64,000 nucleotides of DNA, from positions 55,698,830 to 55,762,829 of the forward strand of contig NC_092344.1 of assembly GCF_963676685.1 (NCBI RefSeq), written 5' to 3'. Below the pieces are notes generated by a model. It did not search any database, was not told where the DNA came from, and was given only the letters and a program-made list of their open reading frames with translations. A program made the position numbers and the translations under genes. This document shows, piece after piece, positions 48,601 to 57,934 of this stretch. The stretch comes from Mytilus edulis (Eukaryota; Mollusca; Bivalvia; Mytilida; Mytilidae). Every line of letters begins with the position of its first letter. Positions within the stretch are counted from its first letter, which is position 1.

Positions 48601-51600
48601 TTTTGTGGGGTTGTAAGAAAAATTTACTTATACAAGTGAATTTTTGAGAAAATTAAGGGGAGATTATTCAAACATTATAATTAACTTATATGTGTATATT
48701 TTTTTTAACTTCTTCAAGTAAATAAAAAATACTTGTACAAGTAATACCCCTCACTGATGTGCTAGACAATACCTTAAAGAAAATCAAGAAGCAAATGCAT
48801 GTGAGCAACTTTAACAGTGCTTAATGAAAAATGACAATAAAATCTTTAAGGTAGGCTATTTTTAAGCTGAAAAAGTAGGGACGGTAGGGTTACTGGAACC
48901 ACACATATATCTTTATTTGGCCTACTAATGGCAATCATAATGCATCTTATTGACATGCTGAGTCATATCATTATTTACAATATTTGGCTGAAGTTATGAT
49001 TCACAGATTATTCATAGCTATTAAATTTGAGAGGGAGTTCCTTAGCTACAATCTTATGGAATTGCAATAGCCCTTAGATGAGATGTGGCCTGGAAACTTA
49101 ACCTAGTATGAAAAATTTAACCATTGATAATCTGTTTATCACTATTTCCCCTATGCAATTTCAAAGACATAGCTCATAGACTAAGCTTATGTCGTCATAC
49201 ACATTCTCTTTTTAATAGACGTGTTAGGAAAGTCGATACTACTGCTGGCGCTCGTGTTGGTCGGAAGATATATACAATATGATTGGGGACCGTCTCAATG
49301 AGTACAAAAACTGAACTCTTTTGTTACCTGTTTGGGCGTGTTTGATACCTCTGAGACAAATCTTAAACAATTGTATTTAGTACGCAGGAGAAGAGCAGGA
49401 AAAGATCAAATTATTTGTTTAAGAACCAGAAAAGATTCAATAAATACATTTTTAGACAAATTAATATTAGTTTTGTGAATAATTTATCTTGTTTTAACAT
49501 CTTGTAAGCCTTTGTTATTTTATTAATACTTTTAGCTTTCAGTAACTGCAAGAACTTTGATATTGGTACTTTGTGTCTATTGTCTTTATGTTATTTCTTT
49601 TAACGATTCCTGCCGATATAATGAGTCATGCCATTTTCAATCGATTTGCATAGTATGTACTTATGAATTACTGTTACAATTACACGACTGTCCGATGTTA
49701 GAAAAGGGTTTCGTCAAGAGCTCTTACGAACATATTTAACCCCGCAATATTATGTATAAACCGGTCACACACCATCAGCCTCTTATTCAGTAATTGAAGT
49801 TACATTTTGAATGCGCACACTGGTAGTATATAGTATACAGCAAATAAAAATAAGTACAACACAAAACAAATAAACACAAAAATAAATACACCCCCCCCCC
49901 CCCCACACACACACACACACACTCCTCATCTGTTATAAGACTATAAAAAGGTGTCCACGATTTTTGATTCTATATCATAAGCATACGTCTTTGGAAAGAT
50001 CGTTATAAGCTTTTCTGATAATTCTGATTTTAGAGACAAAAAGTTTAAACGACATTTAAAGAACGATACAAACAAACTTTGCTTTAGTGGACATTTGACG
50101 ATTTGAACCCCATTGTCTTCGTGTAAAATAACATCTGTCTGCATTTCCGATTCCAATGGGTTCAAGTTTATTCTCTCGCCTACAAAATTCGAGGGTTTCT
50201 TTACCCTCGGTCCGCCTTTCCGTCCGTAACACACTTGTTGACACTCTATATTTAACATCGTTCTAGGAATTTGACCGTACTTGATTCATTTTTAGTCCTT
50301 ATGAAAATCTAGAATCCTATTAATTTTTGAAGACAAAGGTCAAGGTCACAGTTGGAATTATTTGACGCAATAAGACGTCTAGAGACAGTCAGAGTCGTTT
50401 GTGACCTTATGGGAACAGCAAAGGAACGAACTAAAACAAACAGTTGAATTGTTCGGGAGACATTAAACAATGCAAATGCTACCCAATCATACAATGCTAA
50501 AAGTTATTAGGCAAGTGAACAACAAAATCCCAAATTTGCATTATAAAATAAATCATCGAGCGTTCATATTGTGAAAAGGGGACTTGTGTTTTCCAAAATA
50601 GTTTTTTTTTTTTTTATTATTTTTTTAAATCGTACCAGAATGAAGCAAAATGATACTAGTAGTTTGCTTCCATTGAGAGATCAAGCGGGCCAAAACCCTT
50701 ATCAAATTTTTTTTTGAAGGAATTTTGTTGATTCTGAGAATAAAACAAAAACATCCCCTCTTTTTCATGTGTATCCTTAATTTACAAATGTACCACGTAA
50801 TTTATTTTAATTATCACATTTGAAAATTAATTTTGGTTCTTAACAATGCCCGATCGGTCATGTATTGCACACTATAAATAACGTATTTCAGTGGCCATAC
50901 AGGTAATAAAAAATAGAGTATTTATAATTTTGGAGCTGACCCCCCAAATCTTATTGTATTTATCTTCCATCCAACACGAGCACCAACAGTAGTATCGACT
51001 TTCCTAACATGTCTAATAGAAAACCTAATGAACCATGTCACTGGAGAAGCAAGAGATGGACAACTATCACACAAAGCTTAACCTAGCCATACCTCTGTTC
51101 CAATGCATATAATCCCTGGAAGGTACTTTAATATTCTCCCTTTGCTTAAAATACTGCCATAACTGTGTTCATTAATTAGCAGTTCACTGCCGTGACGTCC
51201 CAGGATATTTCCATGAACTTTTTCAAATATAGTTGGTTCATGACTAACTTCAGATTGACAGTCACTTGAATGTTTTACATCTTTTGTTGGTGCTGTGTTC
51301 ATCCATTTCTCTTGACTTAACTTTATCTGCTTCTCCTTTTGCACCTGTGAAAGAGAGTGCATGTTACAGTGACTTGACTGTTAGTGTTGCTATTCACCAA
51401 TTGCAACTCATTCAAAATTTTGACCCAATTGCAATTTGTTTTATTAAATCAAATTGTTCAACTAGTCAAAATTTTGAACAAACTGTTCAGCCAAAATGTG
51501 AAAGTGCAAAGTGATAAAATAAATCATACTTACAATCCTATAAGTCTGTAACTCCACTGTATTGATGTAATTCCTAAATCAGTCTATCAATCTGTATAGT

Positions 51601-54600
51601 TATATTACAGCCATTACCATACTAAAGGTGAACTGTTTTATTTTGAATTGCTATAAAAATGTCAAAACTAAGCTTTTATAGAGTTTTTCTTTCGAAAAGT
51701 ATTCTATATTTATACGAATCACACATTATGTGAATAAAAACATTTCATATTCAGTAAAATATGTATGAAATAACAATATGCTTCCTTGGGGAGATAACCT
51801 AAAATACTATTCTTTTGAATAAAGACTTTTTGAAACCAAAAAGCGATTATCTCCCCTTCCTACAAACATATTGCAATTTCAAATATTTTACTGAATATGA
51901 AAAGTTTTTATTCACATAATGTGTGATTCTTATAAATATAGAATACTTTTCGAAAGAAAAACTCTATAAAAGCTTAGTTTTGACATTTTTATAGCAATTC
52001 AAAATAAAACAGTTCACCTTTAGTATGGTAACGGCTGTAATATACCTATACAGATTGATAGACTGATTTAGGAATAACATCAATACAGTGAAGTGACAGA
52101 CATATAGGATTGTAAGTATGATTTATTTTATCACTTTGCACTTTCACATTTTGGCTGAACAGTTTGTTCAAATTTTTGACCAGTTGAACAATTTGATTAA
52201 AAGAAATTGCAATTGGGTCAAAATTTTGAATGAGTTGCAATTGGTGAATAGCAACACTAACAGTCAAGTCACTGTAATAGCTTTAACTTTAGACATGATA
52301 AACTGTAATTATTTGTGTATGGAATTAGGCATTTAAATAATCAATAGCAAGATCAGCACTTACCAGTGCTACTGTGACTATACATGCTGCTTCTTCTGCA
52401 AATGGAATAAGTCTATTCTTCCATGGAATAAGAACCATATGTGGTGATGAAGTCACTGGTACATTTCGAATTATCTTTTTACTTTTAAAAGCTGATCCTG
52501 GTCTATAAAAAAAAGAAATATTCTAATACAGAAATAATTGACACAGAGGATCCAGGAGGGGCCTGGTCCCCCTTTTCGTGGAAAAAATTTGGTGGATTAC
52601 ACAGGGAATCACTGAAGCATAACTGGAGCTGGCTGCCCCCTTTTAAGTCAGTCAGCAGGTCTCCTCTTACGAAAAGCTCTGGATCCGCAACTGATTGAGT
52701 ACAATATTTCGATTCTGAATAGAACAATTTCTTTGTCCAACGTGTATTAGTGTAGTTTGTTTGTGTATGCCCTACCATGAACCTCCCTTTTAAGCTCACC
52801 AGGCCCAATTGGAAAAGTGCATATGAAAAAAAATAAGAAAAGATTAAAAGAATTTAAACAAAATTTGAATGGAGTCTGAATTAACACCATGAATTTATAA
52901 TGTTATAAGCAAAGCTTAAAAGTAGCACTGTTTCACGCCTCAATACCTACCGGGTACATGTACCATAAATGTTTATGCCTTCATGTATTTAAACACTTTT
53001 TATAAATATGTTTTGTTTAAATACCATTAAACCATTTTTAGATGTTGATGTTCACTTGTCACCATCTTACGGTGTTTATATATCTCAACTTCGCTCGTGT
53101 ATGTAACAATGTTTAAGATTTTAACGAGAGAAATTTATGTATTACTGAAAAATTATTACACCAGGGTTTTCGATATCACAAACTAGTCAAAACATTTACT
53201 AAATTTTATCATCGGTATAAGGACATCATTCATAAATATAGCTCAACATGCCGACTTCTTATATGTTCAGGTTATCATATCCAATTTTTTATGGAAATAT
53301 TCTTTATAAAGCACAAAGGTGTCAGTATTCACCTCAGAAACTTAAAAAACCTTTGAATAGACTTATTAAGAAGGGATATAGTTATGATACTGTTGTCAGG
53401 TCATTAAAGATTGCATATTTTGGCGTTAATATTAATTCACTTATAGGGTCTTTGCATCGGAACTAAACACATTTATTCAAAAACCAGTTGTTGGCATGAC
53501 ACGGGTTATGTTCTTCTCATATATGTTATGATGGTATGATACTAAACCCCTAACGGGAAGGATTGTGCCTGATGTTCATATGATGAAATCATAATCTTCA
53601 GTCAGTTTAATTGAAGTCTGGAGCTGGCATGTCAGTTAACTGCTAGTAGTCTGTTGTTATTTATGTATTATTGTCATTTTGTTTATTTTCTTTGGTTACA
53701 TCTTCTGACATCAGACTCGGACTTCTCTTGAACTGAATTTTAATGTGCGTATTGTTATGCGTTTACTTTTCTACATTGGCTAGAGGTATAGGGGGAGGGT
53801 TGAGATCTCACAAACATGTTTAACCCCGCCGCATTTTTGCGCCTGTCCCAAGTCAGGAGCCTCTGGCCTTTGTTAGTCTTGTATTATTTTAATTTTAGTT
53901 TCTTGTGTACAATTTGGAAATTAGTATGGCGTTCATTATCACTGAACTAGTATATATTTGTTTCGGGGCCAGTTGAAGGACGCCTCCGGGTGCGGGAATT
54001 TCTCGCTACATTGAAGACCTGTTGGTGACCTTCTGCTGTTGTTTTTTTCTATGGTCAGGTTGTTGTCTCTTTGGCACATTCCCCATTTCCATTCTCAATT
54101 TTAGAATTCAGACTTTTTTGTGAAGCACCCAGGTAAGGACCCCAAAAAATTGCCAAAAAAAGCCATCTCTTCACCACAAAAAATTATGCAGATGATTTGC
54201 AACTTTTATATGTTGTTTTTGTTTAGGGTGTTATTGATCATGAGGCCTCTATGCATTACTTACACAGGCAAAATATGACACATGTTTGAAAATGCTTCCA
54301 AAATATTCACAAACATATCTACAGGAACTTCATTTTCTGCCAAACCATTGAGAAATGCAACCTGACAAGATATCATCAGCTGTACTTTAACAAGGAAGTC
54401 CTCAGCTCTTTGTAAGGAAGTACTGCTGCAAAATAAACAAAATGTTTCGATCACTTTGTGAAAATTTAAAGTTTACCTAGAAAAAACTTGTTGTCATTTT
54501 GTTTAGTTTCTTTTATTACCTATTCTGACATAGTACTCAGACTTCTTTTAAACCGAGTTTTACTGTGCATATTACTGTGTGTTTTTTTTCTACATTTGCT

Positions 54601-56497
54601 AGAGGTATAGGGGGAGGGTTGAGATCTCAATATACATGTTTAACGGCGCTGCATTTTTGTGTCTGTCCTAACTCCCAAGTCAGGAGCCTCTGGCTTTTCT
54701 AAGTCTTACAATGATTTTTAATTATAGTTCATTTATCTATTTCGGAGATTAGAATGACATCCATTATCACTGAACTAGTAAACATTTTTGTTTAGGAGCC
54801 AGCTGAATCACGTCTGTATTAAAGACCCATTGGTGGCCTTCAGCTGTTTTCTGCTCTTTGGTCATGTTATTGACTCTTTGACACAATCCCCATTTCCAGT
54901 CTCAATTTTATCCAAAACATCACTGATGTATTATTGGCTTGCAAGTCAATCATTTAATTTAACTCATTTGAATCTGTATATATAACAGCTAGGAACTTCA
55001 ATTTCATCCTTAACTATGTTAATTGGGATATGTTGCACATGAGCAAAGTAACTTTAGGTATATTACATTTTACATGTCCATAAACAGAAGAAAAAAAATC
55101 AGTATTGAAAATTATTTAACAATGCAACCATTTAATTGGAAGAACCCATTCATTTACTCATTCTGCTAGTAAAAAATATTTAAATACAGACAAAACAATC
55201 ATTTACATATTTTTTAAATCTATAATGACTTGAAATTAATGATGTAGAAAAATTGTCATACGTGTATGTACATTTATATGTATTTGAATGCACATGTTTT
55301 ACATATAAAAATATGTGCAAGATCATTTGTCATGTTTGTATTTTTGTAAAAACACAAATAAGACAAAAACAAGTTTGATTCTTTCTATTGATAGCAAATT
55401 GGGGGGAAAGGATTAGAACAGGCCCAGTATAGCCAATGCTCATACATTTTGGTTGGGCCCCTCAAACTTAAACATGTTAAATGAAAATATCTAATTCTAA
55501 TTATCTTAGCTTATCTTAATTTTCATATTGTGGCAGGTTGGTCCCCTAGTCAGAAAATGTTAGTCTTATTCCCTGCAAAAAGGCTGCAAATGATAGCAGA
55601 CAATAGCAAAAAATGTTATTGTTTTGAAAGGCATCTACATATGTACATGTATCTATATCTTTCTTAACATGTATATGATTAATATTCATTGGCGGATACA
55701 GAGGGGGATTCTGTAGGATTGGAACCACTGTTAGGCACTTGTTTCTATCGATAGGAAGGTGGACTATCCATATAAATAGAAATGAAGATCTGTTGGTGAC
55801 CTTCTGCTATTGTCTCTTTGGCACATTCCCCATTTCCATTCTCACTTTTATAGTGGACCTTCCTATGGATAGAAACAAGTGCCTGTGGTTGAAACCCTCC
55901 TTTATTTTTGGACGATCAATGCATTTGAATGGGGACATATAGTTGGACCCCCCTTTTTCTATCTTGGTTTGGGAACCCCCTTTTTAAAAATGGCTGGATC
56001 CGCCCCTGTAATTGTAGAAGTATATGAATAATAATAAACCTTAAATTTTCCATATCATTCTCCAGATCTGGAAAAAATATGTCTCCATCAGCATTTTGAA
56101 CAATATCTGCTTCATCTTCCATAATTTCAGCAATAGAAGAATTAAATGTTAAACATTCCTGCAATCTTTCCATATCAAGCTTTTGATCATCTGTCAATGG
56201 TCCAAAAATATCAATGTCTTCATAAATCATGTTCAATATTTCCATAGGTGATGGATGGTAGACTTCATTATAATCTATGCCCAACGATTTCAAAAAATCA
56301 ACATCACAATCAGAGGTGGAGGGTGGCAGTGAATGCATTGTTTCGTTCGAAGAGTCTGATTCACTCGATCTTGCTGAACGTATACGTCTTTTAGTCCTAC
56401 GTATACGTTTTGATGCGCTCTCTAGTTTTGTTAGGAAGTAAGACGAGTCTGACTCACTTATTGAAACTGATATGTCTGAGCTAGCTTCAGCTTGCAT
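45690..56497 (-). CDS. orphan five-exon gene, 409 aa
   Basis: Minus-strand exons 56040-56497, 54264-54425, 52364-52502, 51093-51344 and 45690-45908 join with matching phases (2, 2, 0, 0) into 1230 nt: 409 codons and TAA. Donors are AAG|GTTTAT, TGT|GTAAGT, CTG|GTAAGT and GAG|GTATGG; acceptors TTTGCAG, TTTATAG, TTTCACAG and TTTTCAG. The N-terminal 60 residues are Ser/Glu-rich with a basic cluster at about 30-43 (KRIRRTKRRIRS), possibly a nuclear localisation signal, then an acidic stretch ending near 152. The rest looks helical (FLVKVQLMISCQVAFLNGLA; PWKNRLIPFAEEAACIVTVAL; ILKYLPGIICIGTE|VIFTLLKITSSHL, which reads smoothly across the last junction). No family is recognised. An ATG 15 codons upstream (56542) is an alternative start. 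The introns are filled with repeats. Confidence 0.75.
46140..47645 (+). mobile_element. mussel interspersed element with inner 35-bp repeats, in last intron
   Basis: Begins AACCAGATGCTCTGCAGGGC / GCAGCTTTATACGACCGCAG and ends CAATTTTTGCGGTCGTCTA, so ATACGACC..GGTCGT motifs face each other near both ends. The body repeats long phrases (TTTGGACCCC-like, GATTTGGACCAACTTGA; TTATTTGGGCCCTTTTTGGC twice at 47245 and 47400). From general knowledge this is a very common noncoding repeat of mussels. It occupies 1.5 kb of the last intron. Confidence 0.85.
46695..46905. repeat. six copies of a 35-bp palindromic unit
   Basis: TGCTATTG anchors lie at 46706, 46741, 46775, 46810, 46845 and 46880. Each unit contains TTGCACAATACTGTGCAATT, an inverted repeat around the central base. 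Confidence 0.95.
48091..48757. mobile_element. non-autonomous DNA transposon with long terminal inverted repeats
   Basis: The left end CAGTGGTACTACTTGTACAA and the inverse of the right end (CAGTGAGGGGTATTACTTGT) start inverted repeats that continue through TATTTTTTATTTACTTC and TATACACATATAAGTTAATT. Length is about 665 bp with no transposase frame. CAGTG ends would fit an hAT-like element; the target duplication is not clear. Confidence 0.75.
49203..49280 (+). repeat. inverted repeat pair, left member
   Basis: TGTTAGGAAAGTCGATACTA and GCTCGTGTTGG recur inverted at 50945-51020. In one frame both copies encode VRKVDTT.GARVG, which hints at an old coding sequence. Confidence 0.75.
49888..49921. 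repeat. poly(C) followed by (CA)n
   Basis: About 15 C residues followed by CA dinucleotides. Length is likely unstable and prone to sequencing error. Confidence 0.9.
50940..51022 (-). repeat. inverted repeat pair, right member
   Basis: The reverse complement matches 49203-49280 over about 75 bp with few changes. It lies 70 bp downstream of exon 4 of the orphan gene, inside its last intron. Confidence 0.75.
51364..52277. mobile_element. 914-bp near-perfect palindrome (fold-back element) in intron
   Basis: The left end TTACAGTGACTTGACTGTTA and right end TAACAGTCAAGTCACTGTAA are exact inverse copies. The arms of about 440 bp remain inverse all the way to a centre near 51820, where GGGGAGATAA faces TTATCTCCCC. 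Matching blocks include ATTGCAACTCATTCAAAATT, AGTCTATCAATCTGTATAG and AAGCTTTTATAGAG. Differences are scattered single bases and small indels. It has no coding frame and fills most of the intron between exons 52364-52502 and 51093-51344 of the orphan gene. Confidence 0.95.
52543..52692 (+). mobile_element. MITE (family M2)
   Basis: The left end ACAGAGGATCCAGGAGGGG and right end CTCTGGATCCGCAACTG are inverse around GGATCC. The middle has GGAATCACTGAAGCATAACT. Length is about 150 bp with no coding. It lies in the intron between exons 2 and 3 of the orphan gene. Confidence 0.75.
53040..53466 (+). mobile_element. reverse-transcriptase C-terminal fragment
   Basis: Reads, with one frame change, PSYGVYISQL, then KLLHQGF-like, KTFTKFYHRYKDIIHKYS, and in the next frame PIFYGNILYKAQRC, LKKPLNRLIKKGYSYDTVVRS, split here, ending at a TAA at 53466. 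It is the same kind of retroelement end as 22735-23085. 5'-truncated and dead. Confidence 0.75.
53760..54115 (+). repeat. interspersed repeat family R7, copy 1
   Basis: Blocks GCTAGAGGTATAGGGGGAGG, TTTAACCCCGCCGCATTTTT, TGTCCCAAGTCAGGAGCCTC, GGTGACCTTCTGCTGTTG and GGCACATTCCCCATTTCCAT. It directly follows the retroelement fragment and may be its 3' part. Confidence 0.8.
54490..54915 (+). repeat. interspersed repeat family R7, copy 2
   Basis: The same block order as 53760-54115 (GCTAGAGGTATAGGGGGAGG, TCAGGAGCCTCTGGC, GGTGGCCTTCAGCTG, CACAATCCCCATTTCCA), lying just upstream (minus sense) of exon 2 of the orphan gene. Confidence 0.8.
54916..55689. other. intron 1 of the orphan gene, nothing recognised
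   Basis: AT-rich, with (TA)/(TG)-like stretches near 55260-55310. No frame or repeat I can name. Confidence 0.4.
55690..56010 (+). mobile_element. MITE family M1 copy with another element nested inside
   Basis: The right part, TTTGGACGATCAATGCATTT..GGATCCGCCCCTGTA, is the M1 family. The left edge TTGGCGGATACAGAGGGGGA is its degraded other end. The two halves are separated by the palindrome-ended insertion 55733-55893. It lies in intron 1 of the orphan gene. Confidence 0.75.
55733..55893. mobile_element. palindrome-ended insertion inside the MITE
   Basis: The left end AGGCACTTGTTTCTATCGAT and the inverse of the right end (AGGCACTTGTTTCTATCCAT) continue as AGGAAGGT, 27 of 28 bases alike. The interior (GGTGACCTTCTGCTATTG, GGCACATTCCCCATTTCCAT) is a piece of family R7. 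Confidence 0.85.
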
Positions 56498-56687
56498 GTT
56501 GAGCAGAAGATGAATCGAAGATGTAAGTAGAGAAAAATACAAATTTACAATAAAATGTCTAACGATCTAGCGAACATCGTGTTTAAAAAAAATAGTTTAA
56601 AAGAAAGAAGGGAAAATTGGGGAAGGGGAAAGGAACAATGAAAATGTTGACATATTTTATCGTTCAATACCGCGGTTAGTTACAGCA

Positions 56688-56723
56688 AGGATTTGTATAG
56701 TAAGATCTTTCTATACAAATCCT
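56688..56723. repeat. short palindrome (AGGATTTGTATAG stem)
   Basis: A 13-bp perfect stem, AGGATTTGTATAG / CTATACAAATCCT, around a 10-nt loop. It lies about 190 bp upstream of the orphan gene's start codon. Imperfect flanking GTTACAG / GTTTACAG could be a target duplication. Confidence 0.8.
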
Positions 56724-56834
56724 CGTTTACAGACTCCGTTTATTTTTCTATGTTGTGTTTTTCGACTGCTTTTTTATCTATCTTTTTTTCATTTCATCTT
56801 TTTCTGTTAAACTGTACATTAATTCAAACACAAC

Positions 56835-56941
56835 CACAGGCACTTGTTTCTGTCAATATGGAAAATCAATATGGGGTTTACTATCCATACCCGTACGAAT
56901 ATGGATAGTAAACCCCATATTGACAGAAATAAGTGCCTGTG
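56835..56941. mobile_element. 107-bp hairpin element
   Basis: The outer arms CACAGGCACTTGTTTCTGTC / GACAGAAATAAGTGCCTGTG and inner arms GGTTTACTATCCATA / TATGGATAGTAAACC are inverse, with one 13-nt internal duplication on the left arm. The outer arm resembles the ends of the insertion at 55733-55893; the inner arm resembles the hairpin at 63178-63242. Confidence 0.9.
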
Positions 56942-57154
56942 AGCACAGCGCTAAACGGACTCATGGTTGTGGAACAAGTGCTCATTTGTGCCTTAAACTG
57001 ATTATTATTATATGTATATTTGTTTTTAAAAGAGGGAGTGGAGCGATCGCACCCGACACCCCCCCCCCCCTCCCCCGCCTTTACCGACGGCCTTGGACTG
57101 ACAGTCAGTGACTCAAGTTGTCTCCAAAAAAATCCTATATTTGCGCCTATACCT

Positions 57155-57209
57155 GTCATACCAAGGATTTGTATACTTAGCGTATACTATACAAATCATT
57201 GGTCATACC
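57155..57209. mobile_element. miniature palindrome with 8-bp target duplication
   Basis: GTCATACC stands on both sides (57155-57162 and 57202-57209) of AAGGATTTGTATAC..GTATACTATACAAATCATT, a palindrome of about 40 bp whose arm equals that at 56688. Confidence 0.8.
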
Positions 57210-57479
57210 TAAAATATACCACAAGGTACTTTAAGTTGAAGTTTAACGCGCATTTTTGAAGAAAAAAATCACTCGGTAGCGATAATTCCTTTAGATCATT
57301 TCGATTTCTCGATTTTTCGATTGTCAACCCCTTTAAAACTTGTTATGCCATAAATCTAAAACAAATCGGAATCCGTGATTCGTAGCAGTCCTACCCAAGT
57401 ATATCCGCTTGAACCGTAATTATTTTGTCTAGCAGAAATATGTTATTTTTATTTCAATTCAGTGTAGTTTAAAATCTGT

Positions 57480-57782
57480 TTACCGGTTCCAGAACTTTCC
57501 GGGCTTTAAGTTCTTAAGCTTGTGGATTCTCATTACATTCTCTTTCGTCTTTGTCTCAGATTTACTTCCATAGGCTAGAATTAGAGTCGCTTTTATAAAA
57601 TTCAAAGCCTTGAAAGGATAGAATGTGAAAACTGTGTCTCTTGAAAGAAAAGAAAACACTCCCGCTTTGAACGCCACGAAAAGAGATGCGATATAAACTA
57701 AATGATTGTCAAACTCATTCAATCGAAAACAACCCGACAAAGATATGACAAACAACACTAAACAAAAACGATTGAAGGACAA
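57480..57782 (-). CDS. possible small protein, 100 aa, unknown
   Basis: The frame starts MSFNRFCLVLFVISLSGCF, which could be a signal peptide, and ends with a lysine-rich tail. There is no recognised domain, splice support or repeat homology. It could be an upstream exon or chance; kept only as a candidate. Confidence 0.22.
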   Translation of the reverse strand: MSFNRFCLVLFVISLSGCFRLNEFDNHLVYIASLFVAFKAGVFSFLSRDTVFTFYPFKALNFIKATLILAYGSKSETKTKENVMRIHKLKNLKPGKFWNR

Positions 57783-57934
57783 ACAACGGTTTACAAAACA
57801 CGATAAAGAAAAGACTGAACAGTTCGAATCCTAATTCTAAATAGTGTCCGTAAAATTTTCGGAGAGATATCAGTTTTACTTCACCACTTGAAACTTCTGG
57901 TTTAATAGCTTCCTTATAAACAGCAACCCTCTAA
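57783..57934. other. no feature recognised
   Basis: Short unassigned stretch between the weak frame and the R3 repeat. Confidence 0.4.

Noticed and set aside
49941-50258. 105-codon minus frame; the overlapping frame has a spacing of Cys, Asn and Gly faintly like a Wnt C-terminus
   Set aside because: The conserved Wnt cysteine cluster is missing and the exon phase is not needed by the orphan gene. Kept only as an open question in the inverted-repeat finding.
56755-57259. Frames of 71-118 codons around 56.7-57.3 kb
   Set aside because: They run through the hairpin elements and a poly(C) tract, so the coding appearance comes from palindromes and low complexity.
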